DNA of 64,000 nt from Microcella alkalica. Lineage in GTDB: Bacteria; Actinomycetota; Actinomycetes; Actinomycetales; Microbacteriaceae. Position numbers and translations under genes: made by a program. The DNA lies in assembly GCF_014137945.1 (NCBI RefSeq), contig NZ_JACGWX010000001.1, positions 806,001 to 870,000 on the forward strand, given 5' to 3'. Under the pieces are notes generated by a model. The model was not told where the DNA came from and made no database searches. It saw only the letters and a program-made list of their open reading frames with translations. Below, piece after piece: positions 32,381-41,526 of the stretch (positions are counted from its first letter, which is position 1; each line of letters opens with the position of its first letter).

Positions 32381-34117
32381 CTACTTCACCTTCTCGTCGC
32401 CGAGGTCGTACGTGGGAGCGTCGGGGGCGTCCTTCGCCGGGCCGATGCCGACCGGGATTCCCGCCTCGGGGTGGTTGAGGTCGAACGCCGGCGACTCCGA
32501 GCGGATGCGCGGGATCGAGGTGAAGTTGTGACGGGGCGGCGGGCACGAGGTCGCCCACTCGAGCGAGCGTCCGTAGCCCCACGGGTCGTTGACGGTGACC
32601 TTCGGCGCCCGGCGCGCGGTGATGTACACGTTGAGCAGGAACGGGATCATCGACGCGGCCAGGAGGAACGACCCGATGGTCGACAGCTGGTTCATCCAGG
32701 TGAAGCCGTCCTCCACGAGGTACGTGGCGTAGCGGCGGGGCATGCCCACCACGCCGAGCCAGTGCTGCACGAGGAAGGTCGTGTGGAAGCCGACGAAGAG
32801 GGTCCAGAAGTGGATCTGGCCGAGGCTCTCATTGAGCATCTTGCCCGTCCACTTCGGCCACCAGAAGTAGAAGCCGGCGAACATCGCGAACACGACCGTG
32901 CCGAAGACGACGTAGTGGAAGTGGGCCACGACGAAGTACGAGTCGGAGACGTGGAAGTCGAGCGGGGGCGAGGCGAGGATGACGCCCGTGAGACCACCGA
33001 ACACGAACGTCATCAGGAATCCGATAGACCACATCATCGGCGACTCGAACGTCACCGAGCCACGCCACATCGTGCCGATCCAGTTGAAGATCTTCACGCC
33101 CGTCGGGACGGCGATGAGCATCGTCATCAGGGCGAAGAACGGCAGCAGCACCGAGCCGGTGACGTACATGTGGTGGGCCCACACCGTCATGGAGAGCGCC
33201 GCGATCGCGATGGTCGCGTAGACCAGCGTCTTGTAGCCGAAGATCGGCTTGCGACTGAAGACCGGGAAGATCTCGGAGACGATCCCGAAGAACGGGAGGG
33301 CGATGATGTACACCTCGGGATGCCCGAAGAACCAGAACAGGTGCTGCCAGAGGATGGCGCCGCCGTTCGCCGCGTCGAAGAAGTGCGAACCGAAGACTCG
33401 ATCGGACCCGAGTGCGAAGAGCGCGGCGGCGAGCACCGGGAACGCCATGAGGACGAGCAGCGAGGTCACGAGGGTGTTCCACGTGAAGATCGGCATGCGC
33501 CACATCGTCATGCCGGGGGCGCGCATCGTGATGATCGTGGTGATGAAGTTGACGGCGCCGAGGATGGTGCCGAAGCCGCTCATCGCGAGGCCGAAGACCC
33601 AGAGGTTGCCGCCGACGCCGGGCGAGAAGGTCTGGCTCGACAGCGGCGCGTAGGCGAACCAGCCGAACGAGGCCGCGCCCTGGGGGGTGAAGAAACCGGC
33701 GACCGCCATGAGCGAGCCGAAGGAGTAGAGCCAGTAGGCGAACGCGTTCAGTCGCGGGAAGGCGACGTCGGGAGCACCGATCTGCAGGGGCATGATGACG
33801 TTCGCGAAGCCGGCGAAGAGAGGCGTCGCGAACATGAGCAGCATGATCGTGCCGTGCATGGTGAACAGCTGGTTGTATTGCTCGTTGGTCGCGACGACCT
33901 CGAGGCCCGGTGCGTAGAGCTGGGCGCGGATCACGAGCGCCATCACGCCGCCGACGAGGAAGTAGATGAACGACGTGATCAGGTACATGTACCCGATCGT
34001 CTTGTGGTCGGTCGAGGTGACCCAGCCCACGAAGACGTTGCCCTTGCGGGCGATTCCCGGATTGCTGTAGCCGGGCTCGGCGGTGCCGATGGAGGGACGC
34101 GGTGCGGTCGTCGTCAT
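32381..34117 (-). CDS. ctaD: Cytochrome c oxidase subunit I
   Basis: A 578-residue twelve-helix heme-copper oxidase core subunit. The copper-binding [14 protein letters not shown] with its cross-linked His-Tyr pair is intact. The heme ligand [21 protein letters not shown] region and WAHHMYVTG with the two CuB histidines are also visible. It reduces oxygen to water and pumps protons at the cytoplasmic membrane. The frame runs on to 34915 by chance. Homology starts at the ATG at 34117, just after ctaC. Confidence 0.98.
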   Translation of the reverse strand: MTTTAPRPSIGTAEPGYSNPGIARKGNVFVGWVTSTDHKTIGYMYLITSFIYFLVGGVMALVIRAQLYAPGLEVVATNEQYNQLFTMHGTIMLLMFATPLFAGFANVIMPLQIGAPDVAFPRLNAFAYWLYSFGSLMAVAGFFTPQGAASFGWFAYAPLSSQTFSPGVGGNLWVFGLAMSGFGTILGAVNFITTIITMRAPGMTMWRMPIFTWNTLVTSLLVLMAFPVLAAALFALGSDRVFGSHFFDAANGGAILWQHLFWFFGHPEVYIIALPFFGIVSEIFPVFSRKPIFGYKTLVYATIAIAALSMTVWAHHMYVTGSVLLPFFALMTMLIAVPTGVKIFNWIGTMWRGSVTFESPMMWSIGFLMTFVFGGLTGVILASPPLDFHVSDSYFVVAHFHYVVFGTVVFAMFAGFYFWWPKWTGKMLNESLGQIHFWTLFVGFHTTFLVQHWLGVVGMPRRYATYLVEDGFTWMNQLSTIGSFLLAASMIPFLLNVYITARRAPKVTVNDPWGYGRSLEWATSCPPPRHNFTSIPRIRSESPAFDLNHPEAGIPVGIGPAKDAPDAPTYDLGDEKVK

Positions 34118-34125
34118 GATGCCGC

Positions 34126-34986
34126 CTACTCCTCTTCGCTGGAGCCGGTCGTTCCCGGCAGGTTGGAGTTCGTGTTGAAGGTCTCGTCGACCTGGCCCTC
34201 GAAGCCGGCCGCGCGGAGGGAGTCGGTGTACGCCTCGTACTCCTCCTGCGACACCACCTCGACGTTGAAGAGCATGAGCGCGTGGTACTCGCCGCAGAGC
34301 TCGGCGCACTTGCCGACGTACGAGCCCTCCTTCTCCGGGATGAAGTACCAGTAATTGGACTTCGCGGGGATCATGTCCTTCTTGTAGAGGAAGTCGACGA
34401 TCCAGAAGGAGTGCAGCACGTCGCGCGACTCGATCTTCACCTCGACCTTCTGCCCCACGGGGAGGTAGAGGGTCGGGAGGGAGGAGGCGTCGATCTGACC
34501 GTCCTCGGTCTTCTGGGCCTGGATGCCCTGGTAGTAGACGTCCTCGTTCACGTAGTTGAAGTCCCACGCCCAGCGCTTGCCGTACACCTCGATCGTCACA
34601 TCGGGGTCGGCGAGGGGCTCCTCGATGGCGGTCTGGTCGCGCGCCGTGAAGGCGAAGAAGCCGAGGACGAGGATGAGCGGCACGACCGTGTAGAGGATCT
34701 CGATCGGCATGTTGTAGCGCAACTGGACGGGAAGACCGGTCTGGCCCTTCCGACGGCGGTACACGACCGCCGCCCAGATGATGAGGCCCCACGTGATGAC
34801 GCCCACGCCGAGGAGGACGATCCACGACGTCACCCACAGACCGATGACGCGGTCGACCTGATTGGTCGTTCCGGGCTCGGTCGGCAGCCAGCCCAGCTGC
34901 TGCTGGGGGGTGCATGCCGCGAGGACGAGCGAGGTGACGACGGCGAGGGGGATCGCCGCCAATCGAAGACGTCGGTTGGAACGCAC
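34126..34986 (-). CDS. ctaC: Cytochrome c oxidase subunit II, lipoprotein
   Basis: A 286-residue subunit with a lipobox LAAC (Cys25), two membrane helices and a C-terminal cupredoxin domain. The CuA site is complete: the upstream His in DVLHSFWI and the [12 protein letters not shown] cluster. It accepts electrons from QcrC. The N-terminal cysteine should be a substrate of Lgt/LspA/Lnt, and lnt is encoded in this window. GTG start with GGTGGCC-rich leader and GAAAGG upstream. Confidence 0.97.
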   Translation of the reverse strand: MRSNRRLRLAAIPLAVVTSLVLAACTPQQQLGWLPTEPGTTNQVDRVIGLWVTSWIVLLGVGVITWGLIIWAAVVYRRRKGQTGLPVQLRYNMPIEILYTVVPLILVLGFFAFTARDQTAIEEPLADPDVTIEVYGKRWAWDFNYVNEDVYYQGIQAQKTEDGQIDASSLPTLYLPVGQKVEVKIESRDVLHSFWIVDFLYKKDMIPAKSNYWYFIPEKEGSYVGKCAELCGEYHALMLFNVEVVSQEEYEAYTDSLRAAGFEGQVDETFNTNSNLPGTTGSSEEE

Positions 34987-35136
34987 CGGTGGCCTCTCGA
35001 AAGGAGTGAAGGAAGGACGTGGAACGGTTGTCAGTCTACGTCACCGCCACCTGCCGGAACGCCCCCCGACGCTCCGAGAACCCGGCGAGAACACTGCTGA
35101 GCAGCCGGTCGCGACGACCGATCGGGCGGGTACGAC

Positions 35137-35178
35137 GACGGCGCGGGCATCCATGCTGATGGATGCCCGCGCCGTCGA
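35137..35178 (-). terminator. 19-bp perfect terminator hairpin after erpA
   Basis: Arms 35137-35155 and 35160-35178 are perfect complements over 19 bp around the loop GCTG. It sits 53 nt after the erpA stop and 150 nt before ctaC. No U tract follows. It should insulate ctaCDF from erpA. Confidence 0.8.
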
Positions 35179-35231
35179 TCACGCGGGTGCGGGAAGCGGG
35201 CGGCAGCCCGTCCTCCCGGCTCCTGCTCGGC

Positions 35232-35579
35232 TCAGTGGAAGCTGTCGCCGCACGCGCAGGAGCCCTGCGCCTGGGGGTTGTCGATCGTGAAGCCCTGCTT
35301 CTGGATCGTGTCCTCGAAATCGATCGAGGCCCCGGCGAGGTAGGGGACGCTCATCTTGTCGACGACGACCTCGACGCCCTCGAAGTCGCGCGTGACGTCG
35401 CCGTCGAGGAGGCGCTCGTCGAAGTAGAGCTGGTAGATCAGGCCCGAGCAGCCGCCCGGCTGCACCGCGAGCCGGAGGCGCAGATCGTCGCGGCCCTCCT
35501 GCTCGAGGAGCGACTTGACCTTGGCTGCGGCGGCATCGGTCAGGGCGACGCCGTGCGTCTCGAGAGCGGTGTCGGTCAT
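35232..35579 (-). CDS. erpA: Iron-sulfur cluster insertion protein ErpA/HesB type
   Basis: A 115-residue A-type carrier with the three invariant cysteines, Cys44 in GGCSG and Cys108/Cys110 in the terminal CAC. It hands [Fe-S] clusters to apoproteins. Its position next to the oxidase genes is common in actinobacteria, and the Rieske subunit nearby is a plausible client. The ATG at 35579 is preceded by GGAGG. The longer upstream frame is noise. Confidence 0.94.
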   Translation of the reverse strand: MTDTALETHGVALTDAAAAKVKSLLEQEGRDDLRLRLAVQPGGCSGLIYQLYFDERLLDGDVTRDFEGVEVVVDKMSVPYLAGASIDFEDTIQKQGFTIDNPQAQGSCACGDSFH

Positions 35580-35673
35580 GGGGTTCCTCCCGGAATCGAT
35601 GGGGCTGGTGCCAGTGTACGTCGCGATGCCGGGTGCCCGGCCTGCGTGAGGGTCAACCGCGAGCGCGTCGTAT

Positions 35674-37107
35674 CTATTCGCGTGCCGGGAGCTCGACCGC
35701 TCCCGCGAGGCGCGCGAGCAGCACTGCCTCGGTGAGGATCGCGCGGTGGAGCACGCCGAGGTGCAGCGATTCGTTTGGACTGTGCGCGCGGGTGTCGGGA
35801 TCCTCCACCCCGGTGACGAGCACATGCGCGTCGGGGAAGCTCTCCTTCAGCTCCGCGATGAAGGGGATCGAGCCTCCCACGCCGACCATGACCGGGTCGG
35901 CGCCCCAGGCCTCGCGCATGGAGGTCAGCGCCTCGTCGACCGCCCACGCGGTCGTGTCGACGAGGAAGGGGTCGCCGAGGTCGACGGCGCCGAAGGTCAG
36001 CTGCGCGCCGAACGGCGCGTGCGCCTCCAGATGCGCCCGCACCGCGTCGAAGGCCTCCGCCGCCGACTGCCCGGGCGCGACGCGCGCGCTGATCTTCACC
36101 GACACGCTCGGCAGGAGCGTGTTGGACGCGTTCTGCACGCTCGGGGCGTCGATGCCGGTGACCGTGATCGCGGGTTGCGCCCACAGGCGGTGCAGCACCG
36201 GTCCTCGCCCGATCGGGGTGACGCCGTCGAGCAGAGCGGCCTCCTCGCGGAGCCGCTCGTCGGGGAAGTCCGGCACCTCCTGATCGTGGGAGCGGAGTCC
36301 GTCGACGGCGACCGATCCGTCGGCGTCGTGCAGCGTCGACAGGAGACGGATCGTCGCGAGCATCGCGTCGGGCGCGGCGCCGCCGAACATGCCGGAGTGG
36401 GAGGCATGGCCGAGCGTCGAGACGGTGAGGGTGAAGGCGGCGTTGCCACGGAGTCCGACCGTGAGCGACGGCGTGCGGACATCCCAGTTGTCGGAATCGG
36501 CGACGACGATGACGTCGGCGGCGAGCAGATCGCGGTGCTTCTCGAGGAGAGCGCCGAAAGAGCGCGAGCCGAACTCCTCCTCGCCCTCGATGAAGATCAC
36601 GATGCCGAGCTCGGGGTCGCCGACGGACTCGACGAGAGCGCGGATGGCGGCGACGTGCGCGATGACGCCCGCCTTGTCGTCCGCGGAACCGCGGCCGTAG
36701 AGGCGATCGCCGATGGCCGTCGGCTCGAACGGAGGGGTCTCCCAGTCCTCGTCACGGCCGGGGGGCTGCACATCGTGGTGCGCGTAGAGCAGCACGGTGG
36801 GTCGACCCGCGCGGGGCTCGCGGCGCGCGAGCACCGCCGGCTGACCGAGCCCGCCCGACCCCGGGATCTCGACACGGTCGACGAGGACCTCGTCGAAGAC
36901 GCCGAGCTCGCGGACGAGACGGGCGACCTCGTCCGCTGAGGCCTGCACGTGGGCGGGATCGAAGCCGTCCCACGAGACCGAGGGGATGCGGACGAGCGTC
37001 GACAGGTCTGCGATCGCCGCGGGCAGGCCGTCTCTCACGCTCCCCCGCAGCTGCTCGATCAGATCGGTCGGGGTGGCGGGCCTCGTGGGCCGTTCATGGA
37101 GCGTCAT
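35674..37107 (-). CDS. M20-family dipeptidase
   Basis: A 477-residue metallopeptidase. The first metal ligands are in LLYAHHDVQPPG, and YGRGSADDKAG supplies the bridging Asp. EGEEEFGS holds the catalytic Glu pair. The lid domain and a C-terminal HSPNES motif (last His ligand) complete the site. The sequence resembles carnosinase-like dipeptidases that cut short peptides in the cytoplasm. ATG start at 37107, divergent from the DUF3043 gene. Confidence 0.93.
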   Translation of the reverse strand: MTLHERPTRPATPTDLIEQLRGSVRDGLPAAIADLSTLVRIPSVSWDGFDPAHVQASADEVARLVRELGVFDEVLVDRVEIPGSGGLGQPAVLARREPRAGRPTVLLYAHHDVQPPGRDEDWETPPFEPTAIGDRLYGRGSADDKAGVIAHVAAIRALVESVGDPELGIVIFIEGEEEFGSRSFGALLEKHRDLLAADVIVVADSDNWDVRTPSLTVGLRGNAAFTLTVSTLGHASHSGMFGGAAPDAMLATIRLLSTLHDADGSVAVDGLRSHDQEVPDFPDERLREEAALLDGVTPIGRGPVLHRLWAQPAITVTGIDAPSVQNASNTLLPSVSVKISARVAPGQSAAEAFDAVRAHLEAHAPFGAQLTFGAVDLGDPFLVDTTAWAVDEALTSMREAWGADPVMVGVGGSIPFIAELKESFPDAHVLVTGVEDPDTRAHSPNESLHLGVLHRAILTEAVLLARLAGAVELPARE

Positions 37108-37149
37108 GCCGGTAATCTAGTGGCGACTCCACCGGAAGGATGTGCCGCC

Positions 37150-37737
37150 GTGGCCCCCCGAGACAACGCTGACTCCGCCGCGCGGACGAGCGCGACCGCC
37201 GCTTCGAGCGAGGAGGCCGCCGTGATCGCCGGCAAGGGTCGTCCGACGCCGACGCGCAAGGAGCGCGAGGCCGCGCGCAAGCGCCCCCTCGTCTCCAACG
37301 ACCGCAAGGAGGCCGCGAAGGCCGCCCGCGCGAGGATGAACGAGGCGCGCGACCGCGCCCGCATCGGCATGGCCAACGGAGAGGAGCGCTACCTCCCCAC
37401 GCGCGACCGGGGCCCGCAGAAGCGGTTCGTGCGCGACTACGTCGACGCGCGCTGGGGCGTCGGCGAGTTCATGATCCCGGTGATGTTCGTCGTCATCATC
37501 CTGAGCTTCGTGCCGACGCTCGACGTGTACGCGATCCTCGCGCTGTGGGCGTTCTTCCTCATCGCCATCATGGATGCGACGATCCTCGGCTTCCTCGTCA
37601 AGCGGCGCCTCGCCGAGAAGTTCGGCACCGAACGCGTCGAGAAGGGCGTCAAGTGGTACGCGGCGATGCGATCGCTGCAGCTGCGCGCTCTGCGCCTGCC
37701 GAAGCCGCAGGTGCGTCGCGGGCAGTTCCCCGCCTGA
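37150..37737 (+). CDS. DUF3043 membrane protein
   Basis: A 195-residue actinobacterial protein: a highly charged Lys/Arg/Ala N-terminal half (KGRPTPTRKEREAARKRPL is the family mark), then two membrane helices (about residues 113-133 and 137-156) and a basic tail. Its function is unknown. The GTG at 37150 follows GGAAGGA. A TAATCT -10-like box lies at about 37114. It converges on pyrD. Confidence 0.88.
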   Translation: MAPRDNADSAARTSATAASSEEAAVIAGKGRPTPTRKEREAARKRPLVSNDRKEAAKAARARMNEARDRARIGMANGEERYLPTRDRGPQKRFVRDYVDARWGVGEFMIPVMFVVIILSFVPTLDVYAILALWAFFLIAIMDATILGFLVKRRLAEKFGTERVEKGVKWYAAMRSLQLRALRLPKPQVRRGQFPA

Positions 37738-37749
37738 CCGGCGCCCGCG

Positions 37750-38799
37750 TCAGCGCGCGGCCGCGGTCGTGCGCAGCCGGGCCAGCCCTCGGGTGACCTG
37801 CCGCGCCCAGCCGGGACCTCGGTACAGGAACGCCGTGTAGCCCTGCACGAGCGTCGCGCCGGCGGCGAGTCGCTCGGCCGCGTCCTGGGCGGTGTCGATG
37901 CCGCCGACGGCGATGACGCAGTAGTCGTCCGGCACCGCGGCGCGGACGCGCCGCAGCACCTCGAGCGAGCGCTCCTTCAACGGCGCTCCGCTCAGCCCCC
38001 CCGCCCCGGCGGCCTCGACGACGGACGGGTCGGTTGCGAGACCCGCGCGCCCGATGGTCGTGTTGGTCGCGATGATGCCGCGTAGGCCCTTCCCGACCGC
38101 GAGGCGCGCGACCGCCTCGATCGACTCGTCGTCGAGATCGGGGGCGATCTTCACGAGGACCGGCGTGGACCCCGCCTCCTCGAGCACTGCATCCAGCAGC
38201 GGGCCCAGGAGCGCCTCGTCCTGAAGGCCTCGCAGCCCAGGGGTGTTGGGCGATGAGACGTTGACGGCGAGATAGTCGGCGACGGGCGCGAGGAGGCGAG
38301 CCGAGGCGCGGTAGTCGACCACGGCGTCCTCGACGGCGACGACGCGGCTCTTGCCGATGTTCGCCCCGATGATCGGGCGCGGAGCGCGCGCCGCCTCGCG
38401 TCGCACGTTCTCAGCTGCGTGCGCCGCCCCGCGGTTGTTGAAGCCCATCCGGTTGATGACGGCACGGTCGGCGACGAGGCGGAAGAGGCGGGGGCGCGGG
38501 TTGCCCTCCTGCGCGATAGCGGTGACGGTGCCGATCTCGACGTGGCCGAACCCGAGAGCCCAGAGCCCGCGGATGCTCTCCGCATCCTTGTCGAACCCCG
38601 CCGCCATGCCGAACGGGGACTCGAAGCGCAGCCCCATGGCCTCGACGGCGAGGCTGGGGTCGGGCGCGGTGAACCGCCGCACGACGCGCGTGAGCCCGAG
38701 CCTCGGGATCACCCTGATGACGGAGACCGCGAGATGGTGGGCCCGCTCCGGATCCATCCGTGCGAAGACCTGCCGGAAGACGATGTCGTACGCGCCCAC
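37750..38799 (-). CDS. pyrD: Dihydroorotate dehydrogenase (quinone), class 2
   Basis: A 349-residue FMN enzyme of pyrimidine synthesis that passes electrons to the quinone pool. The N-terminal amphipathic extension (about the first 45 residues) marks the membrane-associated class 2. NVSSPNTPGLRGLQ holds the catalytic serine, and KIAPDLDD, ATNTTIGR and AVGGI are the FMN-binding motifs. GTG start 2 nt after the nrdR stop, so they are cotranscribed. Confidence 0.95.
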   Translation of the reverse strand: MGAYDIVFRQVFARMDPERAHHLAVSVIRVIPRLGLTRVVRRFTAPDPSLAVEAMGLRFESPFGMAAGFDKDAESIRGLWALGFGHVEIGTVTAIAQEGNPRPRLFRLVADRAVINRMGFNNRGAAHAAENVRREAARAPRPIIGANIGKSRVVAVEDAVVDYRASARLLAPVADYLAVNVSSPNTPGLRGLQDEALLGPLLDAVLEEAGSTPVLVKIAPDLDDESIEAVARLAVGKGLRGIIATNTTIGRAGLATDPSVVEAAGAGGLSGAPLKERSLEVLRRVRAAVPDDYCVIAVGGIDTAQDAAERLAAGATLVQGYTAFLYRGPGWARQVTRGLARLRTTAAAR

Positions 38800-38801
38800 A
38801 C

Positions 38802-39269
38802 TCAGGCCTCGGTCGCGCGCTGCGCGTCCTCGATGCGCAGCTGGCGGATCGCCGACTCGAAGTCGTCAAGATTCTCGAACGCCTGGTAGACGCTCGCGAA
38901 CCGGAGGAAGGCGACCTCGTCGAGCTGACGCAGCTCGGGCAGGATCGCCAGGCCGATGTCGTTCGCCTCGAGCTGCGAGGCGCCCGTGGCGCGCAGGTTC
39001 TCTTCCACCTTCTGAGCGAGGAGGGCGAGGTCGGTGTCGGTCACCGGTCGGCCCTGGCAGGCCTTGCGGACGCCCGCGACGATCTTCTCGCGCGAGAACG
39101 GCTCGACGACGCCGTTGCGCTTGATGACCGAGAGGCTCGCCGTCTCGGTCGTGGAGAAGCGGCGACCGCACTCGGGGCACTGCCGACGTCGCCGGATCGA
39201 GAGCCCGTCATCGCTCGTGCGGGAGTCGATGACGCGGCTGTCGGGGTACCGGCAGAAGGGGCAGTGCAT
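38802..39269 (-). CDS. nrdR: Transcriptional repressor NrdR
   Basis: A 155-residue regulator of ribonucleotide reductase genes. A zinc ribbon with Cys3/Cys6 and Cys31/Cys34 precedes an ATP-cone domain (about residues 49-139). The target boxes are upstream of nrd genes and were not seen in this window. It is placed between hisD and pyrD. Confidence 0.97.
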   Translation of the reverse strand: MHCPFCRYPDSRVIDSRTSDDGLSIRRRRQCPECGRRFSTTETASLSVIKRNGVVEPFSREKIVAGVRKACQGRPVTDTDLALLAQKVEENLRATGASQLEANDIGLAILPELRQLDEVAFLRFASVYQAFENLDDFESAIRQLRIEDAQRATEA

Positions 39270-39280
39270 GGTGACTGAGC

Positions 39281-40597
39281 CTAGTCGTCGGCGGCGCGGA
39301 AGCGCGCGCGGACGGCCTCTCCGTGCGCGGGGAGCTGCTCGGCGTCGCTGAGGACGACGACGCGATCGGCGACCTCGCGCAGGGCGGCGCGGTCGTACTC
39401 GACGATCTGCTGCGGGCGCAGGAAGCTGTACGCCCCGAGACCCGAGGCGAAGCGCGCCTGCCCGCCGGTGGGCAGCACGTGGTTGGAGCCGGCGATGTAG
39501 TCGCCGAGGCTCACGGGGGTGTGGTCTCCGACGAAGATCGCGCCGGCGCTCGTGAGGCTCGGCACGAGGTCGTGCGGGTCACGCACCTGGACCTCGAGGT
39601 GCTCGGGGGCGTAGGCGTTGCTGAAGCGGGCCGCGTCGGCGAGATTGTCGACGAGCACGAGCGCGGACTGCGGGCCGGCGAGAGCGACCTCGATGCGCTC
39701 GCGGTGCCGGGTCGCCGCGATCGCGGCCGGGAGGGCCGCCTCGACGGCGGCGGCGAGCTCGGGCGAGTCGGTGACCAGCACGGCACCGGCGAGCTCGTCG
39801 TGCTCGGCCTGGCTGACGAGGTCGGCGACGATGAGCTCGGGCGATGCCGAGTCATCGGCGATCACGAGGATCTCCGTCGGCCCGGCCTCGGAGTCGATGC
39901 CGACGACGCCCTTCACCGCACGCTTCGCCGTGGCGACGAACAGGTTGCCAGGGCCGGTGATGACCTGCACCGGCTCTAGCCCGAGCTCTGCGACCCCGTA
40001 CGCGAGAGCGCCGATCGCGCCGGCGCCGCCCATCGCGTAGACCTCGTCGACCCCGAGCAGGTGGGCGGCGCCGAGGATCGTCGGGTGCACGCTGCCGCCG
40101 AACTCGGCCTGCGCGGGACTCGCGAGCGCGATCGACGGCACGCCGGCGACCTGAGCGGCGACGACGTTCATGACGACGCTCGACGGGTAGACGGCCTTCC
40201 CCCCAGGCACGTAGAGCCCGACGCGATCGACCGGCTGCCAGCGCTGCACGATGCGGGCGCCCGGAGCGATCTCGGTCGAGATCGTCGGCGGCACCTGCGC
40301 GGCCGTTCCGCGGCGGACGCGGTCGATCGCCTCGACGAGGGCCTCGCGCACCGCCGGCTCGAGTGCGACCTCGGCCTCGCGCAGCGCGTCGAGCGGCACG
40401 CGGACGTGCGGGGGTCGGACGCGATCGAAGCGCTCGGCCTGATCGAGGAGGGCGGCGGCGCCGCGGGCGCGGACATCCGCGATCAGGGCGGCGACGGCGT
40501 CGACGGAGGAGCCGACGTCGCTCGCCGAGCGCGGGACGACAGCGAGGAGCTCGGCCGTCGACAGGACGCGGCCGCGGAGATCAAGGGTCTGGATCAT
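39281..40597 (-). CDS. hisD: Histidinol dehydrogenase
   Basis: A 438-residue enzyme for the last two oxidation steps of histidine synthesis, using NAD and zinc. Visible signatures are [30 protein letters not shown] and AYAPEHLEV with a catalytic His. No other his gene is in view. It starts at the ATG at 40597 and is followed 11 nt later by nrdR. Confidence 0.96.
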   Translation of the reverse strand: MIQTLDLRGRVLSTAELLAVVPRSASDVGSSVDAVAALIADVRARGAAALLDQAERFDRVRPPHVRVPLDALREAEVALEPAVREALVEAIDRVRRGTAAQVPPTISTEIAPGARIVQRWQPVDRVGLYVPGGKAVYPSSVVMNVVAAQVAGVPSIALASPAQAEFGGSVHPTILGAAHLLGVDEVYAMGGAGAIGALAYGVAELGLEPVQVITGPGNLFVATAKRAVKGVVGIDSEAGPTEILVIADDSASPELIVADLVSQAEHDELAGAVLVTDSPELAAAVEAALPAAIAATRHRERIEVALAGPQSALVLVDNLADAARFSNAYAPEHLEVQVRDPHDLVPSLTSAGAIFVGDHTPVSLGDYIAGSNHVLPTGGQARFASGLGAYSFLRPQQIVEYDRAALREVADRVVVLSDAEQLPAHGEAVRARFRAADD

Positions 40598-40665
40598 GGC
40601 GCGATCAGCCTAATCGCGGCCAGCCTCGGGAATACCCGGTGCGCGCGGGTGTTGGATCGAGCGTG

Positions 40666-41166
40666 ATGACCACGACAGCCGACGCCACCGGATTCGACGC
40701 CTTCGCGCAGGCGTTCCGCCGCCACGCCGCGGGCGTCGCGGTCATCACGGCTCGCACGGCGGCCGGCGCCCCTGTAGGGTTCACGGCGACCTCGCTCGCG
40801 TCGCTCGCCGCGGCTCCACCGCTCGCGACCTTCAACATGGCGCGCACGGCGAGCAGTTGGCCGGCGATCGCCGAGACCGATCACGTCGCCATCCACATGC
40901 TCGGTCTCGACGACTTCGCGGTCGCGCAGATCATGGCGGGCGACCACGACCGCCGCTTCGTCGGGGACCACTGGGAGCCGGGGCCGCACGGCCTGCCGAT
41001 CCTGAAGGGCGTCACGGCGTGGATGGTGGGGCGCATAGTCGCGCGCACGCACGTGGCGGAGAACGCGATGGTCGCGGTGCAGATCGAGGAGGGCGCCCTC
41101 GGCGAGCCGGACGAGCCGCTGCTATACCACGAACGCCGCTACCGCGCGCTCGGCGCCGAGCTCTAG
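40666..41166 (+). CDS. Flavin reductase domain protein
   Basis: A 166-residue FMN-binding split-barrel protein of the flavin reductase group. It opens FDAFAQAFRRHAAGVAVITA and continues GFTATSLASLAAAPPLATFNM, then HMLGLDDFAVAQIMAG and a late YHERRYRAL, as in reductases that supply FMNH2 to two-component monooxygenases. No monooxygenase is adjacent, so its partner is unknown. A GTG at 40663 is in frame 3 nt earlier. Confidence 0.88.
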   Translation: MTTTADATGFDAFAQAFRRHAAGVAVITARTAAGAPVGFTATSLASLAAAPPLATFNMARTASSWPAIAETDHVAIHMLGLDDFAVAQIMAGDHDRRFVGDHWEPGPHGLPILKGVTAWMVGRIVARTHVAENAMVAVQIEEGALGEPDEPLLYHERRYRALGAEL

Positions 41167-41200
41167 CGCATCCGCCCTACCCGCCGATCCCGATCCCGCA

Positions 41201-41416
41201 CTAGTCGCGGTCGGTTCCGATCGCCCCGTCGATGTTCGACTTGACGTCCTCGATCTGGTCGGAGAACTTCCCGCCGGTGACCTTGTCAGCGGCCTCCGCC
41301 ACGGCCTCGAGCACCTTGTCGCTGATGTCCTCGGCCTGCTCGCTGTCGAGCATGCCCTTGACCTGGTCGCTCTCGAGGAACTCCTTGGCCTTGCTCGTGA
41401 TGTCGTCGATGCCCAT
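41201..41416 (-). CDS. Small antitoxin-like protein (MT0933 family)
   Basis: A 71-residue acidic, helical protein (IDDITSKAKEFLESDQVKG, then VLEAVAEAADKVTGGKF) of the actinobacterial MT0933-like family annotated as antitoxin. No toxin gene is adjacent. The convergent flavin reductase and the downstream-oriented dnaE are unrelated. It may act as a stand-alone stress protein. AGAGGGAGG precedes the ATG. Confidence 0.75.
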   Translation of the reverse strand: MGIDDITSKAKEFLESDQVKGMLDSEQAEDISDKVLEAVAEAADKVTGGKFSDQIEDVKSNIDGAIGTDRD

Positions 41417-41526
41417 GACGGCCTCCCTCTCGCGCCGCTGGCGCGGTCGTGCGCGCCGGTGAGCGCGTCGCGTCGATTCTGCTCGCCCGGGCGATACCGC
41501 GGACGATCTCCCAGCGGATGCCCGGC

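Noticed and set aside
41201..41416. A toxin-antitoxin module around the MT0933-like gene
   Set aside because: Neither neighbour resembles a toxin (flavin reductase on one side, dnaE on the other).
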